Below, one piece after another: positions 8,949 through 18,057 of a stretch of 64,000 nucleotides of DNA. The stretch is from assembly GCA_035502775.1 (NCBI GenBank), contig DATJUB010000043.1, positions 1 through 64,000 of the forward strand. Direction: 5' to 3'. The notes under the pieces were generated by a model, which searched no databases, was not told where the DNA came from, and was given only the letters and a program-made list of their open reading frames with translations. Source of the DNA: 67-14 sp035502775. GTDB lineage: Bacteria > Actinomycetota > Thermoleophilia > Solirubrobacterales > 70-9. The translations under genes were made by a program, and so were the position numbers. The stretch's first letter is position 1, and every line of letters starts with the position of its first letter.

Positions 8949-10493
8949 ATGGAACGAAAATGGCTGGCTCTGGTCGCGGTCTGCACCGGGGTCTTCATGC
9001 TTCTGATCGACGTCACGATCGTCAATGTCGCCCTTCCCGACATCGCGACCGATCTCGACGCGTCCTTCACCAACCTAGAGTGGGTCGTCAACGCGTACAC
9101 CCTGACCCTCGCGGCTTCGCTGCTGGTGTCTGGATCGCTGGCAGACATGATCGGACGGCGCCTGGTCTTCGTCTGCGGCCTGGCGCTCTTCTCCCTGGCG
9201 TCGCTCGGCTGCGGGCTCTCCGAGTCGCCACTGATGCTCAACCTGATGCGCGGGGTCCAGGGAATCGGCGGCGGCCTGATGTTCGCCACCTCGCTGGCGA
9301 TCATCGCGCAGTCGTTCCAGGGCAGGGACCGGGGCATCGCCTTCGGCATCCTCGGAGCGGTGACCGGTGCCGCGGTCGCGATCGGTCCGCTGATCGGCGG
9401 CATCCTCACCAATGCCTTCGGCTGGGAGGCGATCTTCTTCGTCAACCTCCCGATCGGCGCCTTCGCGATCGCGATGACGCTCGCCAACGTCAGGGAGTCG
9501 CGTGATCCCCATCCGGCCGGAATCGACTGGATCGGCGCCTTCCTTTTCAGTGCCGCCCTCTTCCTACTGGTCTTCGGCCTGGTCGACGGCAACAAGGAGG
9601 GCTGGGGCAGCCCCCAGATTCTCGGCTGCCTGATCGGCTCCGCGGTGATGCTGCTCGTCTTCGTCCTGGTGGAGCGCCGCAGGGAGAATCCATTGTTCGA
9701 TCTCACCCTGCTGAGGAAGCCCGCATTCGTCGGCGCCTCACTGGTCGCCTTCACGATGTCGGCGTCGCTGTTCGCGCTCTTCCTCTTTCTGACCCTCTAC
9801 CTCCAGGGCGGCGTGCTCGGCTACGGGCCGTTGGAGGCCGGTCTCAGGTTCCTGCCGATCACCGGCATGATGCTGCTGGTCGGGCCGATCGCCGGCCGCC
9901 TGACCACCAAGGTCCATGTGCGTTTCCTGCTCGGCGGCGGCCTGGCCCTGGTCTGCGTCGGCATCCTGCTCATGCACGGCATCGATCTCGGCGACGGATG
10001 GATGGCCCTCGTGGCCGGTTTCGTGGTCGCCGGAATCGGCAGCGGCCTGGTCAATCCACCGCTCGCCTCGACCGCGATCGGCGTGGTCGAACCTCGGCGG
10101 AGCGGCATGGCATCGGGCATCAACTCGACCTTCCGCCAGGTCGGGATCGCCAGCGGCGTCGCCGGTCTCGGCGCGATCTTCCAGCACCGGGTCGGCGAGG
10201 AGATCGCCAAGGGGGTGGCCGGAACCCCGGCGGCGGCACATGCCGACCAGCTGACCGCGGCCGCGACCGCCGGCCAGACCGGCGCCGCCCTCCACGCGAT
10301 TCCGGGCATCGGACCGGCCCAGATCGAACAGCTCACGGCGATCTCCCGGGGAGCCTTCGTCAGTGGGCTCAACACCCTGTTCTACGTCACCGCCGCGATC
10401 GCCCTGATCGGCTCGATCGGTGCCCTGATCCTGGTCCGGCAGGGTGATCTGGTTGTCGACCCGGAGGCACCCGCATCCGAGCGGTCGCCTTGA
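8949..10493 (+). CDS. MFS drug transporter, DHA2 (14-helix, EmrB/QacA) family
   Basis: The 514-aa integral membrane protein begins with LVAVCTGVFMLLIDVTIVNVALPDI, the family motif of DHA2 exporters (D-x-T-I-V-N-V-A-L-P), and has GSLADMIGRR as the loop 2-3 motif A. Length and hydrophobic pattern fit 14 transmembrane helices. Members export drugs or small hydrophobic compounds using the proton gradient. TAGACT lies 6 nt before ATG 8949. No dedicated regulator is adjacent. Confidence 0.92.
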   Translation: MERKWLALVAVCTGVFMLLIDVTIVNVALPDIATDLDASFTNLEWVVNAYTLTLAASLLVSGSLADMIGRRLVFVCGLALFSLASLGCGLSESPLMLNLMRGVQGIGGGLMFATSLAIIAQSFQGRDRGIAFGILGAVTGAAVAIGPLIGGILTNAFGWEAIFFVNLPIGAFAIAMTLANVRESRDPHPAGIDWIGAFLFSAALFLLVFGLVDGNKEGWGSPQILGCLIGSAVMLLVFVLVERRRENPLFDLTLLRKPAFVGASLVAFTMSASLFALFLFLTLYLQGGVLGYGPLEAGLRFLPITGMMLLVGPIAGRLTTKVHVRFLLGGGLALVCVGILLMHGIDLGDGWMALVAGFVVAGIGSGLVNPPLASTAIGVVEPRRSGMASGINSTFRQVGIASGVAGLGAIFQHRVGEEIAKGVAGTPAAAHADQLTAAATAGQTGAALHAIPGIGPAQIEQLTAISRGAFVSGLNTLFYVTAAIALIGSIGALILVRQGDLVVDPEAPASERSP

Positions 10494-10523
10494 CCCGGTG
10501 CCGATGGGTCTAGGATCCGAGAC

Positions 10524-10862
10524 GTGATCACCGTCTACGAGAAACCCGCCTGCACGACCTGCAAGAACCTCGTGAAGCTGCTGGAGGAGAACGGGATCGA
10601 GTTCGAATCGATCGAGTACCAGGTCGAGGGTCTGACCGAACCCGAGATCCGGGACCTTCTGGCGAAGTCCGGGATGACCGCCGCGGAAGCGCTGAGGATG
10701 CGCGAGGCCGGCGCCAAGGAACTGAAGGCGGCGGGCGCCACCGAGGACGAGATCGTCGCGGCGATGGCCGAGCGGCCGGTGCTGCTGCAGCGCCCGTTCG
10801 TGGTCAACGGCGATCGGGCCGTGATGGCCAGGCCGGTCGAGCGCGCCCTCGAGATCCTCTAG
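10524..10862 (+). CDS. ArsC/Spx-family (arsenate reductase-like) thioredoxin-fold protein
   Basis: The 112-aa product has the ArsC-family layout: an N-terminal CTTCKN active-site loop (Cys 10 region), helical insert, and LLQRPFVVNGDRAVMARP, which contains the conserved Arg-Pro turn. It may reduce arsenate with glutathione/glutaredoxin or be a YffB-like protein of unknown redox role. No ars operon is nearby, so a true arsenate reductase role is not certain. GTG 10524 lies 7 nt after TAGGAT, so the start appears leaderless. Confidence 0.85.
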   Translation: MITVYEKPACTTCKNLVKLLEENGIEFESIEYQVEGLTEPEIRDLLAKSGMTAAEALRMREAGAKELKAAGATEDEIVAAMAERPVLLQRPFVVNGDRAVMARPVERALEIL

Positions 10863-10863
10863 C

Positions 10864-11784
10864 TCAGAGGCCCATCTCCCAGGCGATCGGGTCGGCGGAT
10901 CCCAGCTCCGCCCCGAGCTCGGTCAGCACTCCGGCGAGAGTTTCGCGACGGACCGCGCCGTAGGTGAGGATGTGGGCCAGCACACCACCGTAGGTGAAGG
11001 TCTGCGGCGGCTCGCAGAGCGCGTCGACGAAGGCGTCGTTCCAGGCACCGCGATCGCGGATCGATTTGGCCTGGCGGGCGAAGTCGCGTGCGGCCGCCTC
11101 GAAGCGTTCGAGGCGCGGACCGCCTTCCGGAGGGGGCACCGGCTCACCGTCGATCGAGGCGACCCAGACCTCCAGCGTGTAGACCAGCCGGTCGGCCATC
11201 AGCTCGGCGGTCGCCTCTTCGCCCTCGAACCAGACCACGGTGAGACCGGGCCGCATCTCGCGGGAGAGCGCCTCCGACTCCATGCCTTCCATGGCCCGCA
11301 GCAGTTCCCGCGAGCGGGCGATGTGATGGGAGACCAGCCTCTCCGAGAGATCCCGGCCGGGTTCCCGCGGACCGCCCGGAATCAGCAGGCCGGCCGGGGC
11401 GTGAAAGTGGATGCCGTTCGGTGAATCCAGCTCGACCGGCGACGCCGAGTCGGCGAATCCGCCGGGAGACACGCCGTAGGCCCGGCTGAACGCGCGGGAG
11501 AAGGCTTCCGGTGATCCGTACCCGGCGGCGGCCGAGACCTGGGCGGCGGTGGCCGTGCCACTCCGCAGCTGCCAGGCGGCCCTCTCCAGGAGCAGCCGGC
11601 GTCGCAGCCCGACCGGGGTCTCCCCGGTGGCCGCGGCGAGCAGGCGGTCGAGGTGGTCGCGGGAAAAGCCGGCCCGCCGGGCCAGGCGAGGACCGTCCGC
11701 CCCCGGATCGTCGAGCGATTCGAGCACCATGTCGATCAGGTCGCGCAATCGGTCGGCCACACCTACATCATGCCGATCCCGCAT
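10864..11784 (-). CDS. AraC-family transcriptional regulator
   Basis: The 306-aa protein has an N-terminal helix-turn-helix pair: LARRAGFSRDHLDRLLAAATGE and then AAQVSAAAGYGSPEAFSRAF with YGVSPGGF, the classical AraC C-terminal signature, here at the N-terminus (about residues 15-110). The remaining part resembles a DinB-like four-helix bundle with conserved His (SHHIARSRELL and GGVLAHILTYG). This order, HTH then bundle, is a known variant. ATG 11784 is preferred; the upstream extension is antisense to the next gene. Its target is unknown. Confidence 0.85.
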   Translation of the reverse strand: MRDRHDVGVADRLRDLIDMVLESLDDPGADGPRLARRAGFSRDHLDRLLAAATGETPVGLRRRLLLERAAWQLRSGTATAAQVSAAAGYGSPEAFSRAFSRAYGVSPGGFADSASPVELDSPNGIHFHAPAGLLIPGGPREPGRDLSERLVSHHIARSRELLRAMEGMESEALSREMRPGLTVVWFEGEEATAELMADRLVYTLEVWVASIDGEPVPPPEGGPRLERFEAAARDFARQAKSIRDRGAWNDAFVDALCEPPQTFTYGGVLAHILTYGAVRRETLAGVLTELGAELGSADPIAWEMGL

Positions 11785-11840
11785 TGATCTTTTTCGACTT
11801 TCTTCTGGATTTCCGCTCCTGCCGCACCTACGGTCACCCC

Positions 11841-12305
11841 ATGCCCAGTTGGAACGAATTCGAGGAGGCGGCGCCCGAACTCGCCGAGCGAGTGCGCGAA
11901 CGCCTCGATGCCCATGTACACAAGACCATCGCCACCCTGCGCAAGGATGGCTCCCCGCGGATCTCCGGGACCGAGACCCAGATCCGCGAGGACGAGCTCT
12001 GGATCGGATCGATGCCGAACGCGTTGAAGGCGAAGGACCTGCAGCGGGATCCCCGCTACTCACTCCACTCGGGGTCGGACGACCCGCCGGGCTGGAAGGG
12101 CGACGCGAAGGTCTCGGGCCTGGTCGAGGAGATCACCGACCCGGAGACCGTCCAGCGGCTCAACGGACACGGCCCTCCCGGTCCGTCCCACCTCTTCCGC
12201 CTGGAGATCGATGAGGCATCGGTGGTCAAGCTGAACGAGGCCGGCGACGGCATCATCGTCACCCTGTGGTCTCCCGAGCGCGGAGTCCGGGAAGTGAGGA
12301 GGTGA
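11841..12305 (+). CDS. Pyridoxamine 5'-phosphate oxidase-like FMN/F420 split-barrel protein
   Basis: The 154-aa protein shows the split-barrel pattern TIATLRKDGSPRISGTETQI followed by LWIGSMPNALKAKDLQRDPR, typical of pyridoxamine-phosphate-oxidase-related and F420-dependent reductases. It probably binds a flavin-type cofactor and reduces a small substrate, but cofactor and substrate cannot be distinguished. TACGGT lies 6 nt before ATG 11841. It diverges from the AraC gene and is followed 4 bp later by a methyltransferase gene. Confidence 0.85.
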   Translation: MPSWNEFEEAAPELAERVRERLDAHVHKTIATLRKDGSPRISGTETQIREDELWIGSMPNALKAKDLQRDPRYSLHSGSDDPPGWKGDAKVSGLVEEITDPETVQRLNGHGPPGPSHLFRLEIDEASVVKLNEAGDGIIVTLWSPERGVREVRR

Positions 12306-12309
12306 CGGG

Positions 12310-12702
12310 ATGGCCGCCGATCCCCGCCGCAGGCTGCGGCGGATCGTCGACGGACTCGGTCTGGAAGCGGACGACAGAGTGCTCGAGATCGGCTGCGGAC
12401 ACGGCGTCGCGGCGGAGATGGTCTGCGAGCGGCTGACCGGAGGCCGCTACACGGCGGTTGACCGCTCGGAAAAGATGATCGCGGCGGCGAAGAAGCGCAA
12501 TTCGGCACATCTGCGATCCGGGAGGGCCGAGTTCATCGTCGGGGAACTCGAGGACCTCAACCTGGGGGATCGCCGGTTCGATCTGATCTTCGCGGTGCGG
12601 GTCGGACTTTTCCACCGGGAACCGGCGTGGGCCGAAGGCCTAGTCTCCCCCTGGCTCGCGCCCGGCGGCCGAATCCTGGGGTTCTACGACACTCCGGGAT
12701 GA
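12310..12702 (+). CDS. Class I SAM-dependent methyltransferase (short)
   Basis: The 130-aa protein has motif I VLEIGCGHGVAAEMV, an acidic end of strand 2 (YTAVDRSEKMI) and a strand-4 region FDLIFAVRVGLF, so it binds SAM in a Rossmann fold. It is short for the family (most exceed 180 residues) and ends soon after APGGRILGFYD, so the substrate-binding extension is minimal. It follows the split-barrel gene by 4 bp, with GAGGTGACGGG as ribosome site, and is likely in the same operon. Confidence 0.85.
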   Translation: MAADPRRRLRRIVDGLGLEADDRVLEIGCGHGVAAEMVCERLTGGRYTAVDRSEKMIAAAKKRNSAHLRSGRAEFIVGELEDLNLGDRRFDLIFAVRVGLFHREPAWAEGLVSPWLAPGGRILGFYDTPG

Positions 12703-12705
12703 GTC

Positions 12706-13977
12706 CTAGCGCAGCTTGAGCCGGACGGTCTCGGCCCCTCCCGGCGCCGTGACCTTGAGCTTCATCTTCTCGCCCTTCAGGCTGCCGGGGCGTCCGCGGT
12801 ACTTGGCGAGCAGCCTGAGCTTCACTTTCACCAGCCCGGCTCCCTTCGCCCGGCCCAGTCCCCGAGCGACGATCCTGCCGCCGACCGTACCGACGATCTT
12901 GACCGCTCCCGCCTTCGCGACCCGCACCTTGACCACGACCCCGCGAACGAGTCCCTTCGCGGTGACGCGGACCGGGAGCGTCACCGCGAAGCCGTCCTCG
13001 CCGGGGCCGGGGCCGGGTCCCCCATCCCCGCCCAGCGAAGCCGAACCGAACGAGGGCATCTCGCCGGTCGCCGAGATGACCACGGGGGAGCGGGTCAGCA
13101 CACAGGGTTCGGCACCCGAGAAGTCGGGGGACCCCGCGACCACCACGCCGCGATCGTCCTGCCAGGTGACCAGCCTGCCGTCCGCCGAGACCGAGACATC
13201 GGTCGCCACCCCCTGCGCCGGCAGGAAGCAGTCGCCGGATCCGATCTCGCCACCGAGCGTGCCGCGAACCATCGCGATCTTCCCCGTCGTCATCTCACCG
13301 CCGGTCCAGGCGACCAACTCGATCGCGGCCACGGTGCCGTTCGCGGAAACGTCGGTCCGCTGCAGTTCCAGGCCGGTGGGTGAGGTGTCGATCCAGGGAT
13401 CGAAATCGAGAGCGAACGGCACCTGGGCCATCTCCCTCTGAACGTTGACCGTTCCACCGTCGGCCGTGACGATCCGGTCGCCGACGGTGGTCGGCCACTT
13501 CCATCCGGCGATGCGGAAAGGCTCGGTCGCGGGAGTCCGGTCCGCGTACAGCACGTAGGTGCCGGTCTCGAACTGGGTGTTCGGATAGAAGCCCGTCATG
13601 TTCGAGTAGCCGTAGACGACGTTGCGGCCGTCCGCGGTCAAATCGAGAGACACGGGAAAGGCCGAGGTCGACCACCCCGGCTGCGCCTTCAGTGATCCCT
13701 GATAGATCTCCTCGCCGTCCTTGCCCCAAAGGGTGAAGGTGTTCAGCGGGGCGATCTTGCCCGGCTCGCGGCGCACGGCGATCACCCGTCCGTTGTCGGC
13801 CTGGGCGATTTCCCGCCACACCCGGCCATCCGGAGTGGGGCCACTCAATCGCTTGCTCTTCGTGCCATCGTCGGACTTGAGCCACACCGATCCACCGTCG
13901 AGATACGCAACGGTCGCGGCACCGGCCGGTGCCGCGGCGGCACACAGGATAAGGATCGTCAGGAGAGCTGTTTTCAT
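12706..13977 (-). CDS. Secreted TolB-like beta-propeller protein with basic C-terminal module
   Basis: The 423-aa protein has a signal peptide (MKTALLTILILCAAAAPAGA). Propeller-like repeats follow (VAYLDGGSVWLKSDDGTKSK, SADGRLVTWQDDRGVVVAGS), then a Gly-Pro linker (GGDGGPGPGPGEDG) and a Lys/Arg-rich all-beta C-terminus ending ETVRLKLR. The C-terminal module resembles those of several other secreted proteins in this window. It is likely extracellular; no enzyme active site is recognised. It converges on the methyltransferase gene. Confidence 0.8.
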   Translation of the reverse strand: MKTALLTILILCAAAAPAGAATVAYLDGGSVWLKSDDGTKSKRLSGPTPDGRVWREIAQADNGRVIAVRREPGKIAPLNTFTLWGKDGEEIYQGSLKAQPGWSTSAFPVSLDLTADGRNVVYGYSNMTGFYPNTQFETGTYVLYADRTPATEPFRIAGWKWPTTVGDRIVTADGGTVNVQREMAQVPFALDFDPWIDTSPTGLELQRTDVSANGTVAAIELVAWTGGEMTTGKIAMVRGTLGGEIGSGDCFLPAQGVATDVSVSADGRLVTWQDDRGVVVAGSPDFSGAEPCVLTRSPVVISATGEMPSFGSASLGGDGGPGPGPGEDGFAVTLPVRVTAKGLVRGVVVKVRVAKAGAVKIVGTVGGRIVARGLGRAKGAGLVKVKLRLLAKYRGRPGSLKGEKMKLKVTAPGGAETVRLKLR

Positions 13978-14051
13978 CGGCCACTCAGCTTGCCGCCCGG
14001 AGAAACGATCCGCATCGGTGTAACTACGTAACCGCCGAATATCCTGGTGTC

Positions 14052-16697
14052 ATGTCGGGGCGCTTCGATCGGATACCGGGTGAATTGATCGGGCGCGACC
14101 GGGAACTGGAGAGGCTGAATCGGATGATCGGCGAACTCCAGTCCGGCCGTGGCTCAGCTCTGCTGATCGAAGGCGGCCCCGGTGTCGGCAAGAGCTCCCT
14201 CCTGCAGGCGATCGATGGACGGTCGGCCCCGGTGATCCGGGCGACCGGCGTCGAGACGGAATCGGGATTGCCGCTGTCCGGCCTCGAAGAGATCCTGTCC
14301 GGAATCCCCGGGGCACCGTCCGACCGGGATCATGAGCTGGACCCGGCGATGCGTCTGCGCCGGGTCGCGGAACTGATCGAAGAGTCCGCCCCGCTGATCG
14401 TGCTGGTCGACGATCTTCAATGGCTCGATCCGTCCTCCCGGGGAGCGGTCGGCTATCTGGCGAGAAGAGCCTCACGGCTCGGCATCGTCCTGATCGCGGT
14501 CTGGTCCCGCCGGGGAGAAACGGCCGATGAGTGGCCGGGGGTACCGACGATGCTCCTGGAAGATCTGGGTACCGGCGACGCGCTTGATCTCGCCTCCCGT
14601 TCCGGCCTGTCCGAACCGGTGGCCGAGGCATTGATCGCGGCGGTCGGTGGCAATCCGCTGGCGATCGTCGAGGCACCGGCCGAACTTTCGGCGGCGCAGC
14701 GAAGCGGCCGCGCGCTGCTTCCCGATCCGATGCCGGCCGGCGGCCGCCTGCGGCGCGCCTACGCCGAACGGATGGAAAGCCTGCCCCCGGAGACGGCCGA
14801 GGCGCTGCTGCTGGCCGCCGCGGGCGCTCCCGGAACTCTGGTCTCGTCACGCCTGGGTCCGGCCGAGGATGCCGGGCTGGTCCGGCTGGGAAGCGCGACC
14901 GATTCCGGCATCGAATTCACCCATCCGCTGGCCCGCTCCGCCGCCTACCACTCGGCGGCCCCATCGAAGCGGCGCGCCGCCCATCGCCGGATCGCCGCCG
15001 GCAGTGAGGAGCCGGAACGCTCCTGGCAGCTTTCCCTCGCGGCGGAGGCTCCCGACGAAACCCTGGCCGACAGCCTGGACGCGATCGGGCAGGCGGCCGG
15101 AAGGCAGGGAGCCCCGGCGACCGGGGCGGCGGTGCTCGAGCGCTCGGCCAGACTCACGCCGGATCCCGAGATCGCCGCCGACCGTTCCATCGCCGCCGCG
15201 GCGATGGCTCTGATCGCCGGGCAGCCCGCCCGGGCACGCGGGCTGCTCGACTCCCTGCTTCCGAAAGTGGAGGATCCGGGCCGCAGAGCGGATGTGCAGC
15301 TGCTGCGCGGCATCGCGATCTACCAGTCCGGCCGGCCGCAGGAGGCCTGCGCCCTGCTGGAGAGCGAAGCCGAGCTGATCGCGCCGACCGATCCCGGCAG
15401 AGCGACCGCCCTGCTGACCCAGGCCTGTGTCGCCTTGATGGGTCCCGGTCCCATGTCCCGGGTCGGGACATTGGCGGAACGTGCCCGGACCCTCGCGCCG
15501 GATGGCGCGGAGATGATTCCCGCCGTGATCGGGGCCGAGGTTCTGGTCTCGCTCGGCGAGCATCACCGGGCCCGCGCCTTGCTCAACGAGAACGAGGCGG
15601 CCCTGCGCGGCTGGGATCCGACCGCGCCCGGCCACGAGGTGCTCGCCGTCGCCGGCCTTTGCCGCCTTTGGCTCGGTGACCACGACGAGGCGCTGGCCGG
15701 TCTCACCCGGCTGATCGAGGCCGATCGCGCGGCCGGGGCGGACAGTGTGCTCGCCGCGCCGCTCGCGGTGATGGCCACCCTCCATCTTCGCCGGGGTGAT
15801 CTGCGGCAGGCCCGGGAGCACGCGATCGAGGCCGCCGAGATCGCCGACACCGGCCTCGGTGGGTTCGGCCTCACCCTGTCACTAGCCGCCGAGGCGATGG
15901 TCGCGGCCCATGTCGGGGACGAGGAAACCTGCCGTCGAGCCGCCGAGAGAATGTTCGATCTGGGCACCAGGCTGGAGCTGACCTCGACCCTCGCCGCTGC
16001 CGAGCAGGCTCTCGGCCAGCTCGAGCTGGGGCGAGGCGAGACCGCCGGCGCCGCGGCCCATCTTGGCCGGGCGCTCGAGTACACCCGCGCCCACGGCACG
16101 GTCGATCCCGGTTTTCTGTTCACCCACGCCGATCTGATCGAGGCACTGGTCCACTCCGGCAGGCCGGACGAGGCGATCGAGGTCATGTCCGAGCTGGAGG
16201 CGGGAGCCGAACTGACCGGTTCGGGCTGGTCGCGCGCCGCGGTCGAACGGTGCCGGGGCCTGCTGGGTCCCGACGATGAGCTCGATTCCCGCCTGGATGC
16301 GGCGTTGGCCGCCCACCGCGATCCGGCGATGCCGTTCGAAGCGGCCCGAACCCGGCTCGCGATCGGGGAACGCATGAGGCGGGCCCGGCGCCGGACCGAC
16401 GCCAGGGTTCAGCTGGAGGCCGCCCACCGGGCGTTCACCGAGATGGGCGCGGTCGAGTGGGCCGCCCGGGCCGGGCGCGAGCTCGCCGCGACCGCCCCCG
16501 GCGGTGCTTCCACCGACGAGCTCACGTCGCGGGAACGCGACGTCTGCCGGCTGGTCGCCGCCGGTTCGACCAACCGCGAGGTCGCCTCCGCCCTTTTCCT
16601 CTCTCCTCGCACGGTCGAGCACCACCTGCGCATGGCCTACCGCAAGCTCGGGGTGCGCTCGCGGACCGAACTGGCCGCCCGGTGGCCGGCTACTTGA
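14052..16697 (+). CDS. Large STAND-type LuxR regulator (AAA ATPase, TPR-like, HTH)
   Basis: The 881-aa protein has an N-terminal ATPase domain with Walker A GGPGVGKS (residues 41-48) and Walker B LIVLVDDLQWLDPSS (about 115-129), a long helical TPR-like middle, and a C-terminal LuxR helix-turn-helix (LTSRERDVCRLVAAGSTNREV to VEHHLRMAYRKLGVRSRTEL). Such proteins (LAL/MalT-like) switch transcription when ATP and a ligand bind. No target is obvious next to it. TATCCT lies 6 nt before ATG 14052. Its end overlaps the convergent Fpg gene by 8 bp. Confidence 0.93.
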   Translation: MSGRFDRIPGELIGRDRELERLNRMIGELQSGRGSALLIEGGPGVGKSSLLQAIDGRSAPVIRATGVETESGLPLSGLEEILSGIPGAPSDRDHELDPAMRLRRVAELIEESAPLIVLVDDLQWLDPSSRGAVGYLARRASRLGIVLIAVWSRRGETADEWPGVPTMLLEDLGTGDALDLASRSGLSEPVAEALIAAVGGNPLAIVEAPAELSAAQRSGRALLPDPMPAGGRLRRAYAERMESLPPETAEALLLAAAGAPGTLVSSRLGPAEDAGLVRLGSATDSGIEFTHPLARSAAYHSAAPSKRRAAHRRIAAGSEEPERSWQLSLAAEAPDETLADSLDAIGQAAGRQGAPATGAAVLERSARLTPDPEIAADRSIAAAAMALIAGQPARARGLLDSLLPKVEDPGRRADVQLLRGIAIYQSGRPQEACALLESEAELIAPTDPGRATALLTQACVALMGPGPMSRVGTLAERARTLAPDGAEMIPAVIGAEVLVSLGEHHRARALLNENEAALRGWDPTAPGHEVLAVAGLCRLWLGDHDEALAGLTRLIEADRAAGADSVLAAPLAVMATLHLRRGDLRQAREHAIEAAEIADTGLGGFGLTLSLAAEAMVAAHVGDEETCRRAAERMFDLGTRLELTSTLAAAEQALGQLELGRGETAGAAAHLGRALEYTRAHGTVDPGFLFTHADLIEALVHSGRPDEAIEVMSELEAGAELTGSGWSRAAVERCRGLLGPDDELDSRLDAALAAHRDPAMPFEAARTRLAIGERMRRARRRTDARVQLEAAHRAFTEMGAVEWAARAGRELAATAPGGASTDELTSRERDVCRLVAAGSTNREVASALFLSPRTVEHHLRMAYRKLGVRSRTELAARWPAT

Positions 16698-17535
16698 GCA
16701 GCTTCGAAAGCCGCCGGTCCTTCAGGGATCTACCGTCCGTCTGATCGGCCGGGCAGTAACACATCACGTAGTCCTTGTAGTGGACCGCCTCGATCGTCGA
16801 TCCGCACCTGGGACATGGTTCGCCTTCGTGCCGGTGCACCTGGAGCGGCAGGGGAAGCTTGTCCGGCAGCGGCACCGAAAGCTCGGTTTCGTAGAGCTCG
16901 ATCGCGCCGCCGAGCCGGCCGATGACCGCGTCCCGCAGGGCCGAGGATTCATCCGGGCTCAGATCGTTGCCGCGCTTGAAGGGTGAAAGTCTCGCGGTCC
17001 AGAGGATCTCGTCCACCCATGAGCGTCCGATTCCGGCGATCACCCGCTGGTCCCTGAGAACCGTGTAGAGCGGACGGGCCGAGTCCAGGGTCTCGGTCAG
17101 GTCGGGTGGATCGGGCCAGGCCTCCGGCCCGAGACCGGCCAGGGTCTCGTCGCTCTCGACTTCCCCGGTCGGCACGACCTTCGCCCAGGCACGCTGGTGG
17201 GTGCCGAACTCACGCAGCCTCAGCTCCGAGCCGCCATCGAGCCGGATCAGCAGGCGCGAGCGCCGGTCCTTGGGTCCGGCCCGCTTCTCGAAGAGCTGGA
17301 GACGCCCGGCGGACATCAGGTGAATCAGCACCGAGTGGCCCGAGTCCGAGTCGAGGATGAAGATCTTGCCGCGCCGCCGGATCCCGGTCAGCCGGTGCCC
17401 CTCGAGCACCTGAATCGGCGGCTTGAAGGTGCGGACGGTGTTGAGGCCCGGGGACATCACCGACTCCACGGTCATGCCCGCGACGGCGTCTCCCAGCAGG
17501 CGGGCGGTGATCTCTACCTCGGGCAGCTCGGGCAT
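16690..17535 (-). CDS. Formamidopyrimidine-DNA glycosylase family protein
   Basis: The 281-aa protein begins MPELPEVE, where Pro2 is the Schiff-base nucleophile and Glu3 the acid of Fpg/Nei enzymes. The H2TH region includes GIGRSWVDEILW. The C-terminal zinc finger has CPRCG but then CYCPADQ, where the family normally has C-P-x-C-Q, so the fourth Cys is replaced by Asp and an extra Cys lies two residues before the third. It removes oxidised purines and nicks DNA. ATG 17535 fits the family start. Confidence 0.92.
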   Translation of the reverse strand: MPELPEVEITARLLGDAVAGMTVESVMSPGLNTVRTFKPPIQVLEGHRLTGIRRRGKIFILDSDSGHSVLIHLMSAGRLQLFEKRAGPKDRRSRLLIRLDGGSELRLREFGTHQRAWAKVVPTGEVESDETLAGLGPEAWPDPPDLTETLDSARPLYTVLRDQRVIAGIGRSWVDEILWTARLSPFKRGNDLSPDESSALRDAVIGRLGGAIELYETELSVPLPDKLPLPLQVHRHEGEPCPRCGSTIEAVHYKDYVMCYCPADQTDGRSLKDRRLSKLLK

Positions 17536-17601
17536 CCCCCGATTGTGCCCGGCGGACCGCCGGGGCGCAACCGGCGGTCGAAACGGAGGTAGCCTCCACC
17601 C

Positions 17602-18057
17602 ATGCCGGAATCCGCCCCCTCGAACTGGATGCAGGTCGACGACCCGGTGGAGACCCTGGCCGGTGACTGGACCTTCGAGCGAACGGTGACCGATTCGCTG
17701 AGTGGCACCACCGGCGCCGCGAGCGGGATCGCCCGCTTCGAACGCTCGGGCGACGGTCTCGATTGGGATGAGACCGGGACGCTCCGTTTCGGCGGGCATG
17801 ACTTCGACGCGAAGCGCCGCATGTCGATCGCCCGCGAAGACGGTGAGTGGCAGGTGAGGTTCGACGACGGCCGTCCCTTCCATCCGCTCGACCTGAACCG
17901 GGGACGATGCGAGGTCGGCCATCCCTGCCGCGACGATTTCTACTCGGGCACGATCGAGATGCTGAGTACCGGTGACGGCCCCGAGCTGAGGACCGAGTGG
18001 CGGGTCCGCGGCCCGAAAAAGGACCAGCTGATCCGTACCCGCTACCGGCGGGTCTGA
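17602..18057 (+). CDS. DUF6314-like protein
   Basis: The 151-aa protein starts near ETLAGDWTFERTVTD and has WQVRFDDGRPFHPLDL and HPCRDDFYSG, features I associate with the DUF6314 family, a lipocalin-like beta barrel. Function is unknown. TAGCCT lies 6 nt before ATG 17602. The end overlaps the convergent MFS gene by 16 bp. Confidence 0.75.
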   Translation: MPESAPSNWMQVDDPVETLAGDWTFERTVTDSLSGTTGAASGIARFERSGDGLDWDETGTLRFGGHDFDAKRRMSIAREDGEWQVRFDDGRPFHPLDLNRGRCEVGHPCRDDFYSGTIEMLSTGDGPELRTEWRVRGPKKDQLIRTRYRRV

